From Mucilaginibacter boryungensis (GTDB taxonomy: Bacteria > Bacteroidota > Bacteroidia > Sphingobacteriales > Sphingobacteriaceae), in NCBI RefSeq assembly GCF_015221995.1, contig NZ_JADFFM010000001.1, forward strand, positions 2,170,001-2,234,000: 64,000 nucleotides of DNA, written 5' to 3'. Both the position numbers and the translations under genes were made by a program. Of the stretch, positions 42,100-51,062 are shown one piece after another. Position 1 is the stretch's first letter, and every line of letters starts with the position of its first letter. The notes under the pieces were generated by a model that did no database searches, was not told where the DNA came from, and saw nothing but the letters and a program-made list of their open reading frames with translations.

Positions 42100-43293
42100 T
42101 TATTTTTTCACCGAAAACTTATAAATAGTTGTGGTTTTATAAGTTTGACCTGGTTTTAATTCGGTACTTGGGAAAGCTGGCTTATTAGGCGAATCAGGAT
42201 AATGTTGTGTTTCCAGGCAAAGGCCGGTACGGAAATCGTTTTTTGCCCCGCCTTTTATAGCGTATTTACCCGCCATAAAGTTCCCGCTATAAAATTGGAT
42301 GCCAGGCTCGGTAGTATAAACCTGCATTTGTATGCCTGTTTTATCGCCAACAAGGGTTGTAATAGCTTTGCCGATATCGTGTTGGTTAAGTACCCAGTTA
42401 TGGTCATATCCCTTCCCGTTCTTCAATTGTTCGTCCTTGTTCCCTATACGCGCTCCAATCGCGGTTGCTGCACGAAAATCAAACGGGGTGCCGGCAACCG
42501 GGGTGATTTTGCCCGTAGGGATCAGGGTAGTATCAACAGGCGTGTACGCATCAGCATCAATCTGCAAAATATGATCTAATATGGTACCACTGCCACAACC
42601 ATTCAGGTTCCAGTAGGCATGGTTGGTTAAATTTACTATAGTAGGTTTATCAGTAGTAGCTTCATAGCTTATTTTTAAGCTATTATCATCCTGCAAATCA
42701 TATACAACTTTCACATTCAGGTTACCCGGGAAGCCCATTTCTCCATCTTTAGACAGATAATCTATTTCCAAAGCATGGTCATTCAACTGTTTAGCATCCC
42801 AAACCTTGGTATCGAAGCCTTCTTTGCCACCATGTAAGGTGTTGGGGCCATTATTTACTGAAAGGTTGTAAGTTTTACCTTCTAAACTAAACGTGGCTTT
42901 ACCAATACGGTTACCGTAACGGCCAATAGTAGCGCCATAAAAATCGCCGGCTACCTGGTATGTGCCCAGGCTGTCAAAGCCAACAACCACATCGGTCATA
43001 ACCCCGTCTTTGTTAGGTACCACTAAACCCACCAGCCTGCCACCCCAATTGGTAATAGCTGCCTGTACCCCATTTTTATTTTTAAGGTAATACAAGTTTG
43101 TTTTCTTACCGTCAATTGTCTTTTGGAAGCCTGCGGCTGCGGGTAAGGCTGCGGTGGTTTTTGTAGTAGTACTTGTTGATGTACTATCGGTTGTGGTACT
43201 TGTGCTGCTACCTTTTGGTTGATTACATGCGGTTATGCCCGCAATGCCTGCCAATAAAATTATTGCATAGTGTTTTTTTAAGCTGTTGTTCAT
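42100..43293 (-). CDS. galM: Aldose 1-epimerase (galactose mutarotase), lipoprotein
   Basis: A 397-residue galactose mutarotase, interconverting alpha and beta anomers. It carries a lipoprotein signal (lipobox GITAC, Cys23) and a Ser/Thr-rich linker (about 28-48) before the catalytic domain, so it is probably anchored in the periplasm or outer membrane rather than cytoplasmic. Conserved: NWGGRLVGLVVP, NHAYWNLNG, GYDHNWVLN and ETQHYPDSPN. This exported form is common in Bacteroidota that feed on polysaccharides. Confidence 0.93.
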   Translation of the reverse strand: MNNSLKKHYAIILLAGIAGITACNQPKGSSTSTTTDSTSTSTTTKTTAALPAAAGFQKTIDGKKTNLYYLKNKNGVQAAITNWGGRLVGLVVPNKDGVMTDVVVGFDSLGTYQVAGDFYGATIGRYGNRIGKATFSLEGKTYNLSVNNGPNTLHGGKEGFDTKVWDAKQLNDHALEIDYLSKDGEMGFPGNLNVKVVYDLQDDNSLKISYEATTDKPTIVNLTNHAYWNLNGCGSGTILDHILQIDADAYTPVDTTLIPTGKITPVAGTPFDFRAATAIGARIGNKDEQLKNGKGYDHNWVLNQHDIGKAITTLVGDKTGIQMQVYTTEPGIQFYSGNFMAGKYAIKGGAKNDFRTGLCLETQHYPDSPNKPAFPSTELKPGQTYKTTTIYKFSVKK

Positions 43294-43507
43294 TTGGTAA
43301 GTTTATGTTGGTTTATAATTGTAAATTTAACAGTAATAATTTCTGAATTGCTAATTTGGTAAAAAGATTTCTAATCTTTTCTATTTCAGAAGCGTCAAAA
43401 GAATGATGTTACTTAAACAATTTGATTTTTACAGTTAAAAAGTCAACTATTTTCAATATTTACGTTAGCTTAACACTAAATCATTAAAGCTATTCGGCTA
43501 AACATAT

Positions 43508-43515
43508 TACATTTG
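43508..43515 (+). promoter_or_regulatory. Probable -7 element of the mla operon
   Basis: Perfect TACATTTG about 56 bases before the mlaE ATG. No -33 TTG at the expected distance. The rest of the 278-base gap back to galM is AT-rich and holds nothing else I can name. Confidence 0.45.
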
Positions 43516-43571
43516 CATCGCAAAACAAAAGCGGCAATTGTTTAAGCAGGCAAAGAAAATGATTTTAATTA

Positions 43572-44381
43572 ATGAGCACCGAGGATAAGCTTTCACCTGT
43601 ACAACCCCAAAAACGCAGTTCATTTATACGTGGCCTGGAAGATTTCTTCCTGAGTATTTATCGTATCTATCTGTTTGTGGCCCGTTTTTTTAAAGAGGTA
43701 TTTTTACCCCCTTACGAGTGGAATGAAGTGGTGAAGCAGTGTTACCAGGTTGGTGTGCGCTCTTTTACGCTGATAACCGTTACAGGCTTTATTGTGGGTG
43801 TGATATTCACTAAGCAATCGCGCCCATCGTTAGCTGAATTTGGGGCCACATCCTGGCTGCCAGGATTAGTTTCTATAGCCATTATGCGCGCGTTGGCACC
43901 GTTGGTTACCGCTTTAATTGCCGCCGGCAAGGTAGGTTCAAGCATTGGTGCCGAATTAGGGTCCATGCGGGTAACCGAGCAAATTGACGCCATGGAGGTA
44001 TCGGGCACCAAGCCTTTTAAATATTTGGTATGCACCCGTGTTATTGCTACAACCGTTGCTATACCTTTATTAGCCACTTATGTGGGCTTTATTGCCCTAT
44101 TAGGCGGTTTCCTGAATGTTAATGCCGGCGAAGGGACTACTTTTAGCACTTACATGCAACAGGTTTTTGAACCGTTGACATTTATTGATTTTGAAGCATC
44201 GTTGGCAAAATCAATTGTGTTTGGTTTTACCATAGGTATAGTGAGCTGCTACCAGGGCTTTTTTGCTGACAAAGGGACCGAAGGCGTAGGCAAAGCGGCC
44301 AATGCATCGGTAGTTACGGCTATGTTTTTAGTATTTATTGAAGAGGTAATTATTGTACAGATAGCCGGCTGGTTCCGCTAA
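43572..44381 (+). CDS. mlaE: MlaE family ABC permease
   Basis: A 269-residue integral membrane permease of a lipid-transport ABC system (MlaE/YrbE). It has about five or six helices and the family segments VGVRSFTLITVTGFIVGVIF, ALAPLVTALIAAGKVGSSIGAELGSM in parts (AAGKVGSSIGAELG), VTEQIDAMEVSG and VIATTVAIPLL. With MlaF and MlaD it shuttles phospholipids between inner and outer membranes. It is the first gene of a tight operon, 5 bases before mlaF. Confidence 0.94.
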   Translation: MSTEDKLSPVQPQKRSSFIRGLEDFFLSIYRIYLFVARFFKEVFLPPYEWNEVVKQCYQVGVRSFTLITVTGFIVGVIFTKQSRPSLAEFGATSWLPGLVSIAIMRALAPLVTALIAAGKVGSSIGAELGSMRVTEQIDAMEVSGTKPFKYLVCTRVIATTVAIPLLATYVGFIALLGGFLNVNAGEGTTFSTYMQQVFEPLTFIDFEASLAKSIVFGFTIGIVSCYQGFFADKGTEGVGKAANASVVTAMFLVFIEEVIIVQIAGWFR

Positions 44382-44386
44382 TATAT

Positions 44387-45160
44387 ATGAAGAAACCTAC
44401 AGGACATATCGACTATAACGACACGGTAATTAATATACGGGGGCTGAAAAAATCATTTGGCGACCTGCATATATTGAGAGGTGTCGACCTGGATCTTTAC
44501 CAGGGTGAAAACCTGGTGGTTTTAGGCCGTTCAGGCATGGGCAAGTCAGTTTTGATCAAGATCATCTCGGGGTTACTTAAAGCAGATTCGGGCAGCGTTA
44601 AAGTGCTTGGAAGGGAAGTAACAACCATTAGTGACAGGGATTTGCAGGAATTAAGACTTGATATCGGGTTCTCGTTCCAAAACAGCGCTTTGTATGATAG
44701 TATGACCGTACGTAAAAACCTGGAGTTTCCATTAGTACGTAATCAGCCTAAACTGACACGGGCTGAAATAGATACTGCGGTTGAAACAGTGCTTGACGCG
44801 GTTGGACTGTCGCAAACAATTAATCAAATGCCATCTGAATTATCGGGTGGGCAGCGTAAACGTATAGGTATAGCGCGTACTTTGATATTACAGCCTAAAA
44901 TAATGTTGTATGATGAGCCGACTGCAGGACTGGACCCTATTACGTGCATCGAGATCAATGATCTGATAAACGAAGTGCAGCAACGCTATAAAACATCATC
45001 GATAATAATTACACACGATATGACCTGCGCTAAAAGTACAGGCGACAGGATAGCCATACTGCTGGACGGACAGTTTCAGCGACAAGGCAACTTTGACGAA
45101 GTGTTTGATACGGACGATAGCCGTGTTAAACCATTTTATGACTATAACTTTATACAATAA
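44387..45160 (+). CDS. mlaF: MlaF family ABC ATPase
   Basis: A 257-residue ATP-binding subunit driving the lipid transporter. Walker A GRSGMGKS (47-54), signature LSGGQRKR, and Walker B IMLYDEPTAGLDPI are present, the last being characteristic of the MlaF subfamily. It lies between mlaE (5-base gap) and mlaD (8-base gap), so expression is surely joint. Confidence 0.95.
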   Translation: MKKPTGHIDYNDTVINIRGLKKSFGDLHILRGVDLDLYQGENLVVLGRSGMGKSVLIKIISGLLKADSGSVKVLGREVTTISDRDLQELRLDIGFSFQNSALYDSMTVRKNLEFPLVRNQPKLTRAEIDTAVETVLDAVGLSQTINQMPSELSGGQRKRIGIARTLILQPKIMLYDEPTAGLDPITCIEINDLINEVQQRYKTSSIIITHDMTCAKSTGDRIAILLDGQFQRQGNFDEVFDTDDSRVKPFYDYNFIQ

Positions 45161-45168
45161 TCACAATT

Positions 45169-46164
45169 ATGGATACAGGAGAAAGTAAACGGGCCCTTAT
45201 TGTAGGCATATTCATTGCACTGGGCATTGTAATATTTGTTGTGGGTATTTTTACACTGGGCAGCAATCAAAAAACCTTTGGCGGCGGCATACAGATAAGT
45301 GCGGTATTTGACGACGTTGCCGGTTTGAAAAAAGGCGGGGCCGTTTGGTTCTCAGGCGTTAAAGTGGGCACCATAAACAGTATACGTTTTAAGGGCGTTT
45401 CGCAGGTTGATGTGCGCATGACTGTTGATAAAAGCCTGCAATCGTACATCCACCGCAACGCGGGTGTAAGGATCAGTTCGGATGGTTTGATCGGGAATAA
45501 GATCATTGTAATAGATGGGGGCAGCCCGCAGGCGCCACCTGTGCAGGATGGCGATGTTTTACAGGCCGAAAAATTACTATCAACCGATGATATTACCAAA
45601 ACCCTGCAACAAAATAACCTTAACATCCTGGCTATAACTACCGATTTTAAGAAAGTAAGTCGCCAGATAGTTGAGGGTAAAGGCATGGTTGGCGCTTTAA
45701 TGGGTGATACGGTACTGGCTATGAAATTTCGCACCATTGTGCAAAACCTGAATAATACAACCGCTGCCACCACACGCATGGCTATAGAACTGGATAAGTT
45801 TGGCGCTAAATTAAATAGTAAAGGTACTTTGGTTGATAATTTAATGACCGATACCAGCACTTACCGTAAGCTGCGCGCATCGGTAAATAATTTACAGCAA
45901 ACTACTGCCAGCGCGGCCGAAATGGTTGATAATTTAAACAAAACCAGCAGCAAGCTTAACAACAAGGATAATATACTTAACGTATTATTAGATGACCCTA
46001 AAGCGGCAGCTAAGGTGCGCACCAGTATAGATAATTTGCAGCAAAGTTCTATCAAGTTAAATGATGATCTTGAAGCTGCACAACATAACTTCTTTTTGAA
46101 AGGTTTTTTTAAGGATAAAGCAAAAAAGGCGAAAGAAGATAGCTTGAAGAAAGCTGGGAGATAA
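45169..46164 (+). CDS. mlaD: MCE-domain protein MlaD
   Basis: A 331-residue protein with one N-terminal transmembrane helix (about 12-31), an MCE domain (about 40-125, with FDDVAGLKKGGAVWFSGVKV and GLIGNKIIVIDGG) and a helical tail with repeated Asn/Leu-rich heptads that could line or extend a ring. It completes the mlaEFD operon. The tail is longer than in E. coli MlaD (183 residues) and ends in a Lys-rich stretch (DKAKKAKEDSLKKAGR). Confidence 0.94.
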   Translation: MDTGESKRALIVGIFIALGIVIFVVGIFTLGSNQKTFGGGIQISAVFDDVAGLKKGGAVWFSGVKVGTINSIRFKGVSQVDVRMTVDKSLQSYIHRNAGVRISSDGLIGNKIIVIDGGSPQAPPVQDGDVLQAEKLLSTDDITKTLQQNNLNILAITTDFKKVSRQIVEGKGMVGALMGDTVLAMKFRTIVQNLNNTTAATTRMAIELDKFGAKLNSKGTLVDNLMTDTSTYRKLRASVNNLQQTTASAAEMVDNLNKTSSKLNNKDNILNVLLDDPKAAAKVRTSIDNLQQSSIKLNDDLEAAQHNFFLKGFFKDKAKKAKEDSLKKAGR

Positions 46165-46183
46165 TTTAGGATAGCATCAAGAT

Positions 46184-46235
46184 TTAAGAGCCAGGAATCA
46201 AGGTATTTAGTTTACTCTTGATTCCTGGCTCTTAA
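46184..46235. repeat. Perfect 19-bp inverted repeat
   Basis: TTAAGAGCCAGGAATCAAG (46184-46202) and its exact complement CTTGATTCCTGGCTCTTAA (46217-46235) with a 14-base loop, followed by CTTTT. It lies between convergent mlaD and the 46246 gene and could end both transcripts; further CTTGGCTCTT-like words continue into the next gene's 3' end. Confidence 0.8.
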
Positions 46236-46245
46236 CTTTTATATC

Positions 46246-46587
46246 TTACTTCTTGACTTTTTGCTCTTGGCTCTCTTCCGGCATCCCCACTCCTACCAAT
46301 TCTTCTTCATGTTCTTCTGCTGCCTCTGCAGTTGCGTAATTAAGTTTACGAAAACGCCACAATGCAAAAGCCGGTTCCTGGAATTTATTGATCAGCTTAA
46401 AATATTTGGGGAAATTATGTACTTCGTCTAACAGTAAGCCGGGCACTATGCCATTATTATCCAATATTTCACGGATAGTGTATTCCTTGTCTTTAGTTAT
46501 CCAAATCTCAAAATCGCGCCTTATTTCTTCGGCTTTTTCCGGATCAATCTTTGCATCAATACAAACTACTTTATCTCCCGGTTTCAT
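46246..46587 (-). CDS. Small protein with acidic C-terminal tail, unknown function
   Basis: A 113-residue protein beginning MKPGDKVVCID, a segment reminiscent of small beta-barrel (SH3/KOW-like) domains in Bacteroidota, then about 90 residues of mixed structure and an acidic tail (AEAAEEHEEELVGVGMPEE). Not recognised. The gene ends in repeat-like sequence, so the last ten residues may be a recent extension. It follows a 118-base gap holding a short copy of the ATGTCATTTC repeat word at 46649-46661. Confidence 0.6.
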   Translation of the reverse strand: MKPGDKVVCIDAKIDPEKAEEIRRDFEIWITKDKEYTIREILDNNGIVPGLLLDEVHNFPKYFKLINKFQEPAFALWRFRKLNYATAEAAEEHEEELVGVGMPEESQEQKVKK

Positions 46588-46705
46588 AAATTTGCTCCTT
46601 TGTTTAGTGGTTGCAAATATATAACCAACAAGGCAGGAATTGGTTGTAAAAATGTCATTTCCTGAACATCGTTATCGGGCGTATCATACCTGAATGTAAA
46701 GTATA

Positions 46706-47707
46706 TTATTCAGCTATTGCTTCCTGAACTGCAGCCTGTGGCCTGCCGTTTTTAAATGCTTCGCGTGGTTTTAAGCCTAATATCTCAAACATGGCCATAT
46801 CGGTATCGAATGACGGGTTTGGCGTGGTTAGTAACTTATCACCGGCAAAAATAGAGTTAGCGCCTGCCATAAAGCAAAAAGCCTGCTCTACAGTAGTCAT
46901 TTCTGTACGACCGGCCGATAGCCTTACCACGGTTTTAGGCATAATTATTCGGGTAGTTGCTATCATACGCACCATATCCCAAACAGATACTTTAGCCTGA
47001 TCGGCCAATGGTGTGCCCTTTACGGGAACCAAAGCATTAATTGGTACGGATTCGGGGTGTTTAGGCAAGTTGCTTAATGTCTTCAGCATCGATATACGGT
47101 CTTCAACCGTTTCACCTAAGCCAATGATACCACCGCTGCAAACCGTAATTTTCGCTTTGCGCACATGCTCTAAAGTTTGCAGGCGCTCGTCGTAAGTACG
47201 TGTAGTGATAATACGTTTGTAATCATCTTCGGATGTATCCAGGTTATGGTTATAGGCATATAAGCCAGCGTCGGCTAAGCGTTGCGCCTGGCTTTCTGTA
47301 AGCATACCCAGTGTACAACAAACTTCCATATCCAGTTCGTTAACGGCTTTCACCATTTCAATTACCTTATCAAAATCTTTATTATCGCGTACCTCGCGCC
47401 AGGCCGCGCCCATACATAACCTCGAAGCACCGCCAGCTTTAGCTTTCTCGGCCGCGGCAACAACTTCGTGTTTCGGTAATATGGCATGCACATCAACGCC
47501 GGTGCTGTAACGCGCGGCTTGCGGGCAATAAGCGCAATCTTCAGGGCAGCCACCGGTTTTTATCGAGATAAGCGAACTGATCTGCACTTCCGAATAATCT
47601 TTATTCTCGCGATGTATTGTTGCCGCGCGGTAAACCAGGTCTAATAACGGGGTATGGTATATTTCGGCTATTTCCTCTTTAGTCCAGTTGTTACGTACTT
47701 CAGTCAT
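46706..47707 (-). CDS. bioB: Biotin synthase
   Basis: A 333-residue radical SAM enzyme that inserts sulfur into dethiobiotin, the last step of biotin synthesis. The [4Fe-4S] ligands are Cys54, Cys58 and Cys61 in [10 protein letters not shown]; the second cluster residues lie in CCTLGM and GGIIGLGE and the Arg in [10 protein letters not shown]. It stands alone: bioA, bioD and bioF are not in the window, unlike the usual operon. Confidence 0.96.
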   Translation of the reverse strand: MTEVRNNWTKEEIAEIYHTPLLDLVYRAATIHRENKDYSEVQISSLISIKTGGCPEDCAYCPQAARYSTGVDVHAILPKHEVVAAAEKAKAGGASRLCMGAAWREVRDNKDFDKVIEMVKAVNELDMEVCCTLGMLTESQAQRLADAGLYAYNHNLDTSEDDYKRIITTRTYDERLQTLEHVRKAKITVCSGGIIGLGETVEDRISMLKTLSNLPKHPESVPINALVPVKGTPLADQAKVSVWDMVRMIATTRIIMPKTVVRLSAGRTEMTTVEQAFCFMAGANSIFAGDKLLTTPNPSFDTDMAMFEILGLKPREAFKNGRPQAAVQEAIAE

Positions 47708-47738
47708 ATTTTTAAATGATGTATTTCAGGGCTCAAAT

Positions 47739-49088
47739 TTATAATAAAAGCTTGCTTGCTAACCACAATGGCAGAAAAAATCCGATACAATCGGTAAAAG
47801 TGGTAATGATAATGGACGATGCCACAGCCGGATCTATCCCTACCCTTTTCAAAATCAGCGGGATACCGGCACCGGTTAAACCGGCAACAATTAAGTTACC
47901 TGTCATAGCCAGGAACAATACCAGGCCAAGCATAGGGTTTTTATCGTAAAATAAAGCCACCAGGAACACGATTATCCCATTAGCGGCACCATTTATCAGT
48001 CCCACCAAAAACTCTTTTAAAACGGTGTTGTAAGCTTGTTTATCCGAAAGGTCGCTGAGTGATATACGCCTGACCGTTACTGCGAGGGCTTGCGTCGCTG
48101 TATTACCGCCCATCCCTGCTATAATGGTCATATAGGCTGATATGATGGTCAGTTTTTCTAAAGTACCGTTAAACCCACGGATGATGGATGCTGCCAGGAA
48201 AGCTGTCGCAAGGTTAATGATCAACCAGGGTAAACGGCTTTTTACCGCTTCTATCCAGTTACCGCTCAGTTCCTCATCCTCGCTAACACCAGCTATTTTC
48301 AAAATATCTTCGGTGTTCTCCTCCTCCATTACGTCGATGATATCATCAACCGTAACACGACCCAGCAAGCGCATATTATCATCAACAACGGGGATACTGG
48401 TCAGGTTGTATTGTGATATCAGTTTGGCAACCTCTTCCTGATCAAGGTCGGCTTTAATGTAAACGTAATCGGTTTTCATCAGTTCGCCTACCAGTGAATT
48501 ACTGCGGGCTTTGATAATATCTTTTACCGAAACGATACCCTGCAAAACATCGGCATTATCAACCGCGTAGATGGTATAAAACTCTTCCATTTCCTCGGAT
48601 TGACGGATGACTTCATCCAGCGCGCCTTTTTTATTTAAGTTGACGTTGACCTTGATGAGGTCGGTATTCATCAAACCGCCGGCGGTTTCCTCGTCATAAT
48701 TTAACAGGGCGCGGATGCTGGTGGCATCTTCCTGGTCAATATCGGCTAATATTTCCTGCTGGTCTTCTTCGGTAAGTTGAGATATGATATCTGTTGCATC
48801 ATCATAATCCAGTTCTTCAATAATTTCCGATCGTTTTTCGGGATGCAGGCCCACCAGTAATTCGCCGGGGTTGTGCTCCTCGTCCATTTCGGAAATCACG
48901 TCCGATGCTAAATCGGCAGGAAGAATATTGATAATGCGTTCGCGGGCTTCAACCGGCAATTTCTCGAATAGAATAGCAATCTCTGAAGAATGGTACTCCT
49001 GCAAAACATTTTTAAGTTCTGCATCGCTACCATCTAATGCTGCCTGTATTTTAAGCAGATCGGATTTATTAATTTCAAAAGATTGCAT
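47739..49088 (-). CDS. mgtE: Magnesium transporter MgtE
   Basis: A 449-residue Mg2+ channel/transporter: N-terminal helical MgtE_N domain (about 1-125), two CBS domains (about 130-250, including VDDNMRLLGRVTVDDIIDVM) and five transmembrane helices at the end with the pore region AYMTIIAGMGGNTATQALA and GAGIPLILKRVGIDPAVAS. The N-domain and CBS sense internal Mg2+. The start MQSFEINKSDLL at 49088 is chosen; ten upstream codons look unnatural. Confidence 0.94.
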   Translation of the reverse strand: MQSFEINKSDLLKIQAALDGSDAELKNVLQEYHSSEIAILFEKLPVEARERIINILPADLASDVISEMDEEHNPGELLVGLHPEKRSEIIEELDYDDATDIISQLTEEDQQEILADIDQEDATSIRALLNYDEETAGGLMNTDLIKVNVNLNKKGALDEVIRQSEEMEEFYTIYAVDNADVLQGIVSVKDIIKARSNSLVGELMKTDYVYIKADLDQEEVAKLISQYNLTSIPVVDDNMRLLGRVTVDDIIDVMEEENTEDILKIAGVSEDEELSGNWIEAVKSRLPWLIINLATAFLAASIIRGFNGTLEKLTIISAYMTIIAGMGGNTATQALAVTVRRISLSDLSDKQAYNTVLKEFLVGLINGAANGIIVFLVALFYDKNPMLGLVLFLAMTGNLIVAGLTGAGIPLILKRVGIDPAVASSIIITTFTDCIGFFLPLWLASKLLL

Positions 49089-49179
49089 ATGCGGACAAAA
49101 TACGCATAAAATGGGCAAAGTTCAATAATAAGGGCGATTTATTCGCCCCCGAAATGTTTTGCCGGAAAAGTATAAATGA

Positions 49180-49461
49180 CTATGCTACCTTGTTTAGTTT
49201 GTATGAAATATTCTCGTGGTTAATAACCAATTCATTCATACCAATAGATTCGATCTTGATCTTACGGTCGCCGGTACGGTCATAATTATGTATCAGCAGG
49301 TAAAGGTCTTCGTTGTTTTTAATTAAACGAAATGGCGATACAATAGTACCCGATAACTGGTTAGCATTGTAAGTTTTGATCTTCAGTAAATAGCGTGCAA
49401 AGTCAAACTCAAAGCGTTTATCATTTTCCAGATAAATGCCAATAGGTAAAAAATTATTCAT
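49180..49461 (-). CDS. Small beta-rich protein, unknown function
   Basis: A 93-residue protein with alternating beta-strand-like stretches (IVSPFRLIKNNEDLYLLIHNY and KIKIESIGMNELVI in parts), no signal or membrane helix. Not recognised. It is preceded by an AT-rich 117-base gap with no clear promoter, and followed by mgtE. Confidence 0.6.
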   Translation of the reverse strand: MNNFLPIGIYLENDKRFEFDFARYLLKIKTYNANQLSGTIVSPFRLIKNNEDLYLLIHNYDRTGDRKIKIESIGMNELVINHENISYKLNKVA

Positions 49462-49578
49462 AATGTTAAAAAGTTTGTTCTGTGGGATTATTAACCAATA
49501 ACAAACAATATTAACCCTTGTTTTAAAAATTAAATTTTGTGTGCGTGACGATTATTACAAAAAAGAAAAAAACCGATA

Positions 49579-50193
49579 TTAAACTACGTGATTAAATTTG
49601 GCCTTAACACCGGCGATATTTTCCAGCTTATTTAAGGTTTGGTTAACCTGCATTTTGCGGATGGCTACAGTAATGCTGCAATTGTTATCGAAGTGCTGGT
49701 TTAAAACTGTTAGCTGGTCATCTTTTACAATTTTCATCACCTCATTCATTTGCAGATATTCAAAATCTATAGTATAAATATCTTTGACCGTTTGTTCAGT
49801 GATTTTAGCTTCGGCTAAAGCCATTTCTGTTGCCGATTTATAGGCGTTGATTAATCCCGGTACACCTAATAATGTTCCGCCAAAATAACGGACAACCACA
49901 ACTAATATATTAGTGAGGTTTTTAGATAGTAGTACATTTAAAATCGGCCTGCCGGCAGTTCCGGAAGGTTCACCATCGTCATTAACGCGAAAAACAGAAC
50001 GGTCAGGGCTTAAACGCATAGCCCAGCAATGGTGGTTTGCTTTCGAGTGTTCAGATTTTAATTGTACGACGATTTCTTTAATTTCTGATTCGGTACGAAT
50101 AGGATAAGCAAAAGCTAAAAACTTGCTACCCCTATCGCGGAAAACAGCTTCGGCAGGCTGTGTTATGGTGAGGTAAGTATCGTCAAAAAGCAT
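49579..50193 (-). CDS. YigZ/IMPACT family protein
   Basis: A 204-residue member of the YigZ (UPF0029) family with the conserved DDGEPSGTAGRPIL and VVVVRYFGGTLLGVPGLI motifs. The eukaryotic relative IMPACT limits Gcn2 signalling; the bacterial function is unknown, though links to ribosomes have been proposed. Its ATG overlaps the DMT transporter stop by one base (TAATG), so the three genes ribD, transporter and YigZ are translationally linked. Confidence 0.92.
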   Translation of the reverse strand: MLFDDTYLTITQPAEAVFRDRGSKFLAFAYPIRTESEIKEIVVQLKSEHSKANHHCWAMRLSPDRSVFRVNDDGEPSGTAGRPILNVLLSKNLTNILVVVVRYFGGTLLGVPGLINAYKSATEMALAEAKITEQTVKDIYTIDFEYLQMNEVMKIVKDDQLTVLNQHFDNNCSITVAIRKMQVNQTLNKLENIAGVKAKFNHVV

Positions 50194-51062
50194 TAATGAG
50201 TTTGTGAGTAAGCTATAACTACAATCGCTACAATAGCCAGTATTATGCCAAATTTATTTAACGCGCTTAATTTTTCTTTAAATACGATGAGCCCTATAAG
50301 CGCGCCCAGTGTAATTACCCCGATATTCATAGCTGAGAATACCGTTGAGGGATTGCCCGATAAAGCCTGGTGCGCTTTTAGATAGAACAGAATATTACCA
50401 AAATTGGCTATCCCCAGCACCCAGCCGAAAAATATATGGCGAATGGTAAATTTAATACGTTTGGTAGCTACCATAAACAACAATATCACTTGCGATATAA
50501 CAAAGGCTAACCCATAAATGGCAAATAAGGATGTGGTGTAGGGCACTGTTTTAAACAGCGCTACCTGTTTAAACAAAACATCAATTACCCCCATGCCCAA
50601 AAACACAACTACCAGATATATCCATGAGTTTGCTGGGGCCGGTCCACCATTAGCATCCTGTTTTTGCCATGGGATGGAACAGATAATAGCGAACACACCT
50701 ATCAACAGCCCTGCAAACTTTATCCACGTAAAAGTTTCATTAAACAACAAAAATGCGGCAATTAATGGTATAAACAGCGAAAGCCGTTGTGCTATATCTG
50801 TCCGCACAATGCCGGTTATTTTTACCGATAAGCCAATAATAACAAACAGCACCGGCAGCAGCACTGCCAATACTCCGTATAAGTACATCGGTTCGGCCTG
50901 TAAACTACTTAAATGCGGTTTATAAAATAGCCACGTAAGTAACATGGCTATGGAATAGTTCCACGCTATGGCTTGAAAAATATCAATGCTATAGCGCCTG
51001 GCCAGTTTCAATAAAACCGACACAATTACACTGCAGCAAACACTTAGTAAAACGTATATCAT
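50193..51062 (-). CDS. EamA/DMT family transporter
   Basis: A 289-residue drug/metabolite transporter with ten short helices in two EamA repeats (about 1-130 and 150-289). Family segments FKEKLSALNKFGIILAIVAIVVIAY-like end and LFNETFTWIKFAGLLIGV are seen in part. Substrate unknown; position in a riboflavin-gene operon hints at a flavin or precursor but this is weak. Its ATG and stop overlap the neighbours as TAATG. Confidence 0.88.
   Translation of the reverse strand: MIYVLLSVCCSVIVSVLLKLARRYSIDIFQAIAWNYSIAMLLTWLFYKPHLSSLQAEPMYLYGVLAVLLPVLFVIIGLSVKITGIVRTDIAQRLSLFIPLIAAFLLFNETFTWIKFAGLLIGVFAIICSIPWQKQDANGGPAPANSWIYLVVVFLGMGVIDVLFKQVALFKTVPYTTSLFAIYGLAFVISQVILLFMVATKRIKFTIRHIFFGWVLGIANFGNILFYLKAHQALSGNPSTVFSAMNIGVITLGALIGLIVFKEKLSALNKFGIILAIVAIVVIAYSQTH

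Noticed and set aside
45267..45860. 197-codon minus-strand open frame inside mlaD
   Set aside because: Antisense to a clear MCE protein; low-complexity Ser/Val/Leu content and no motif.
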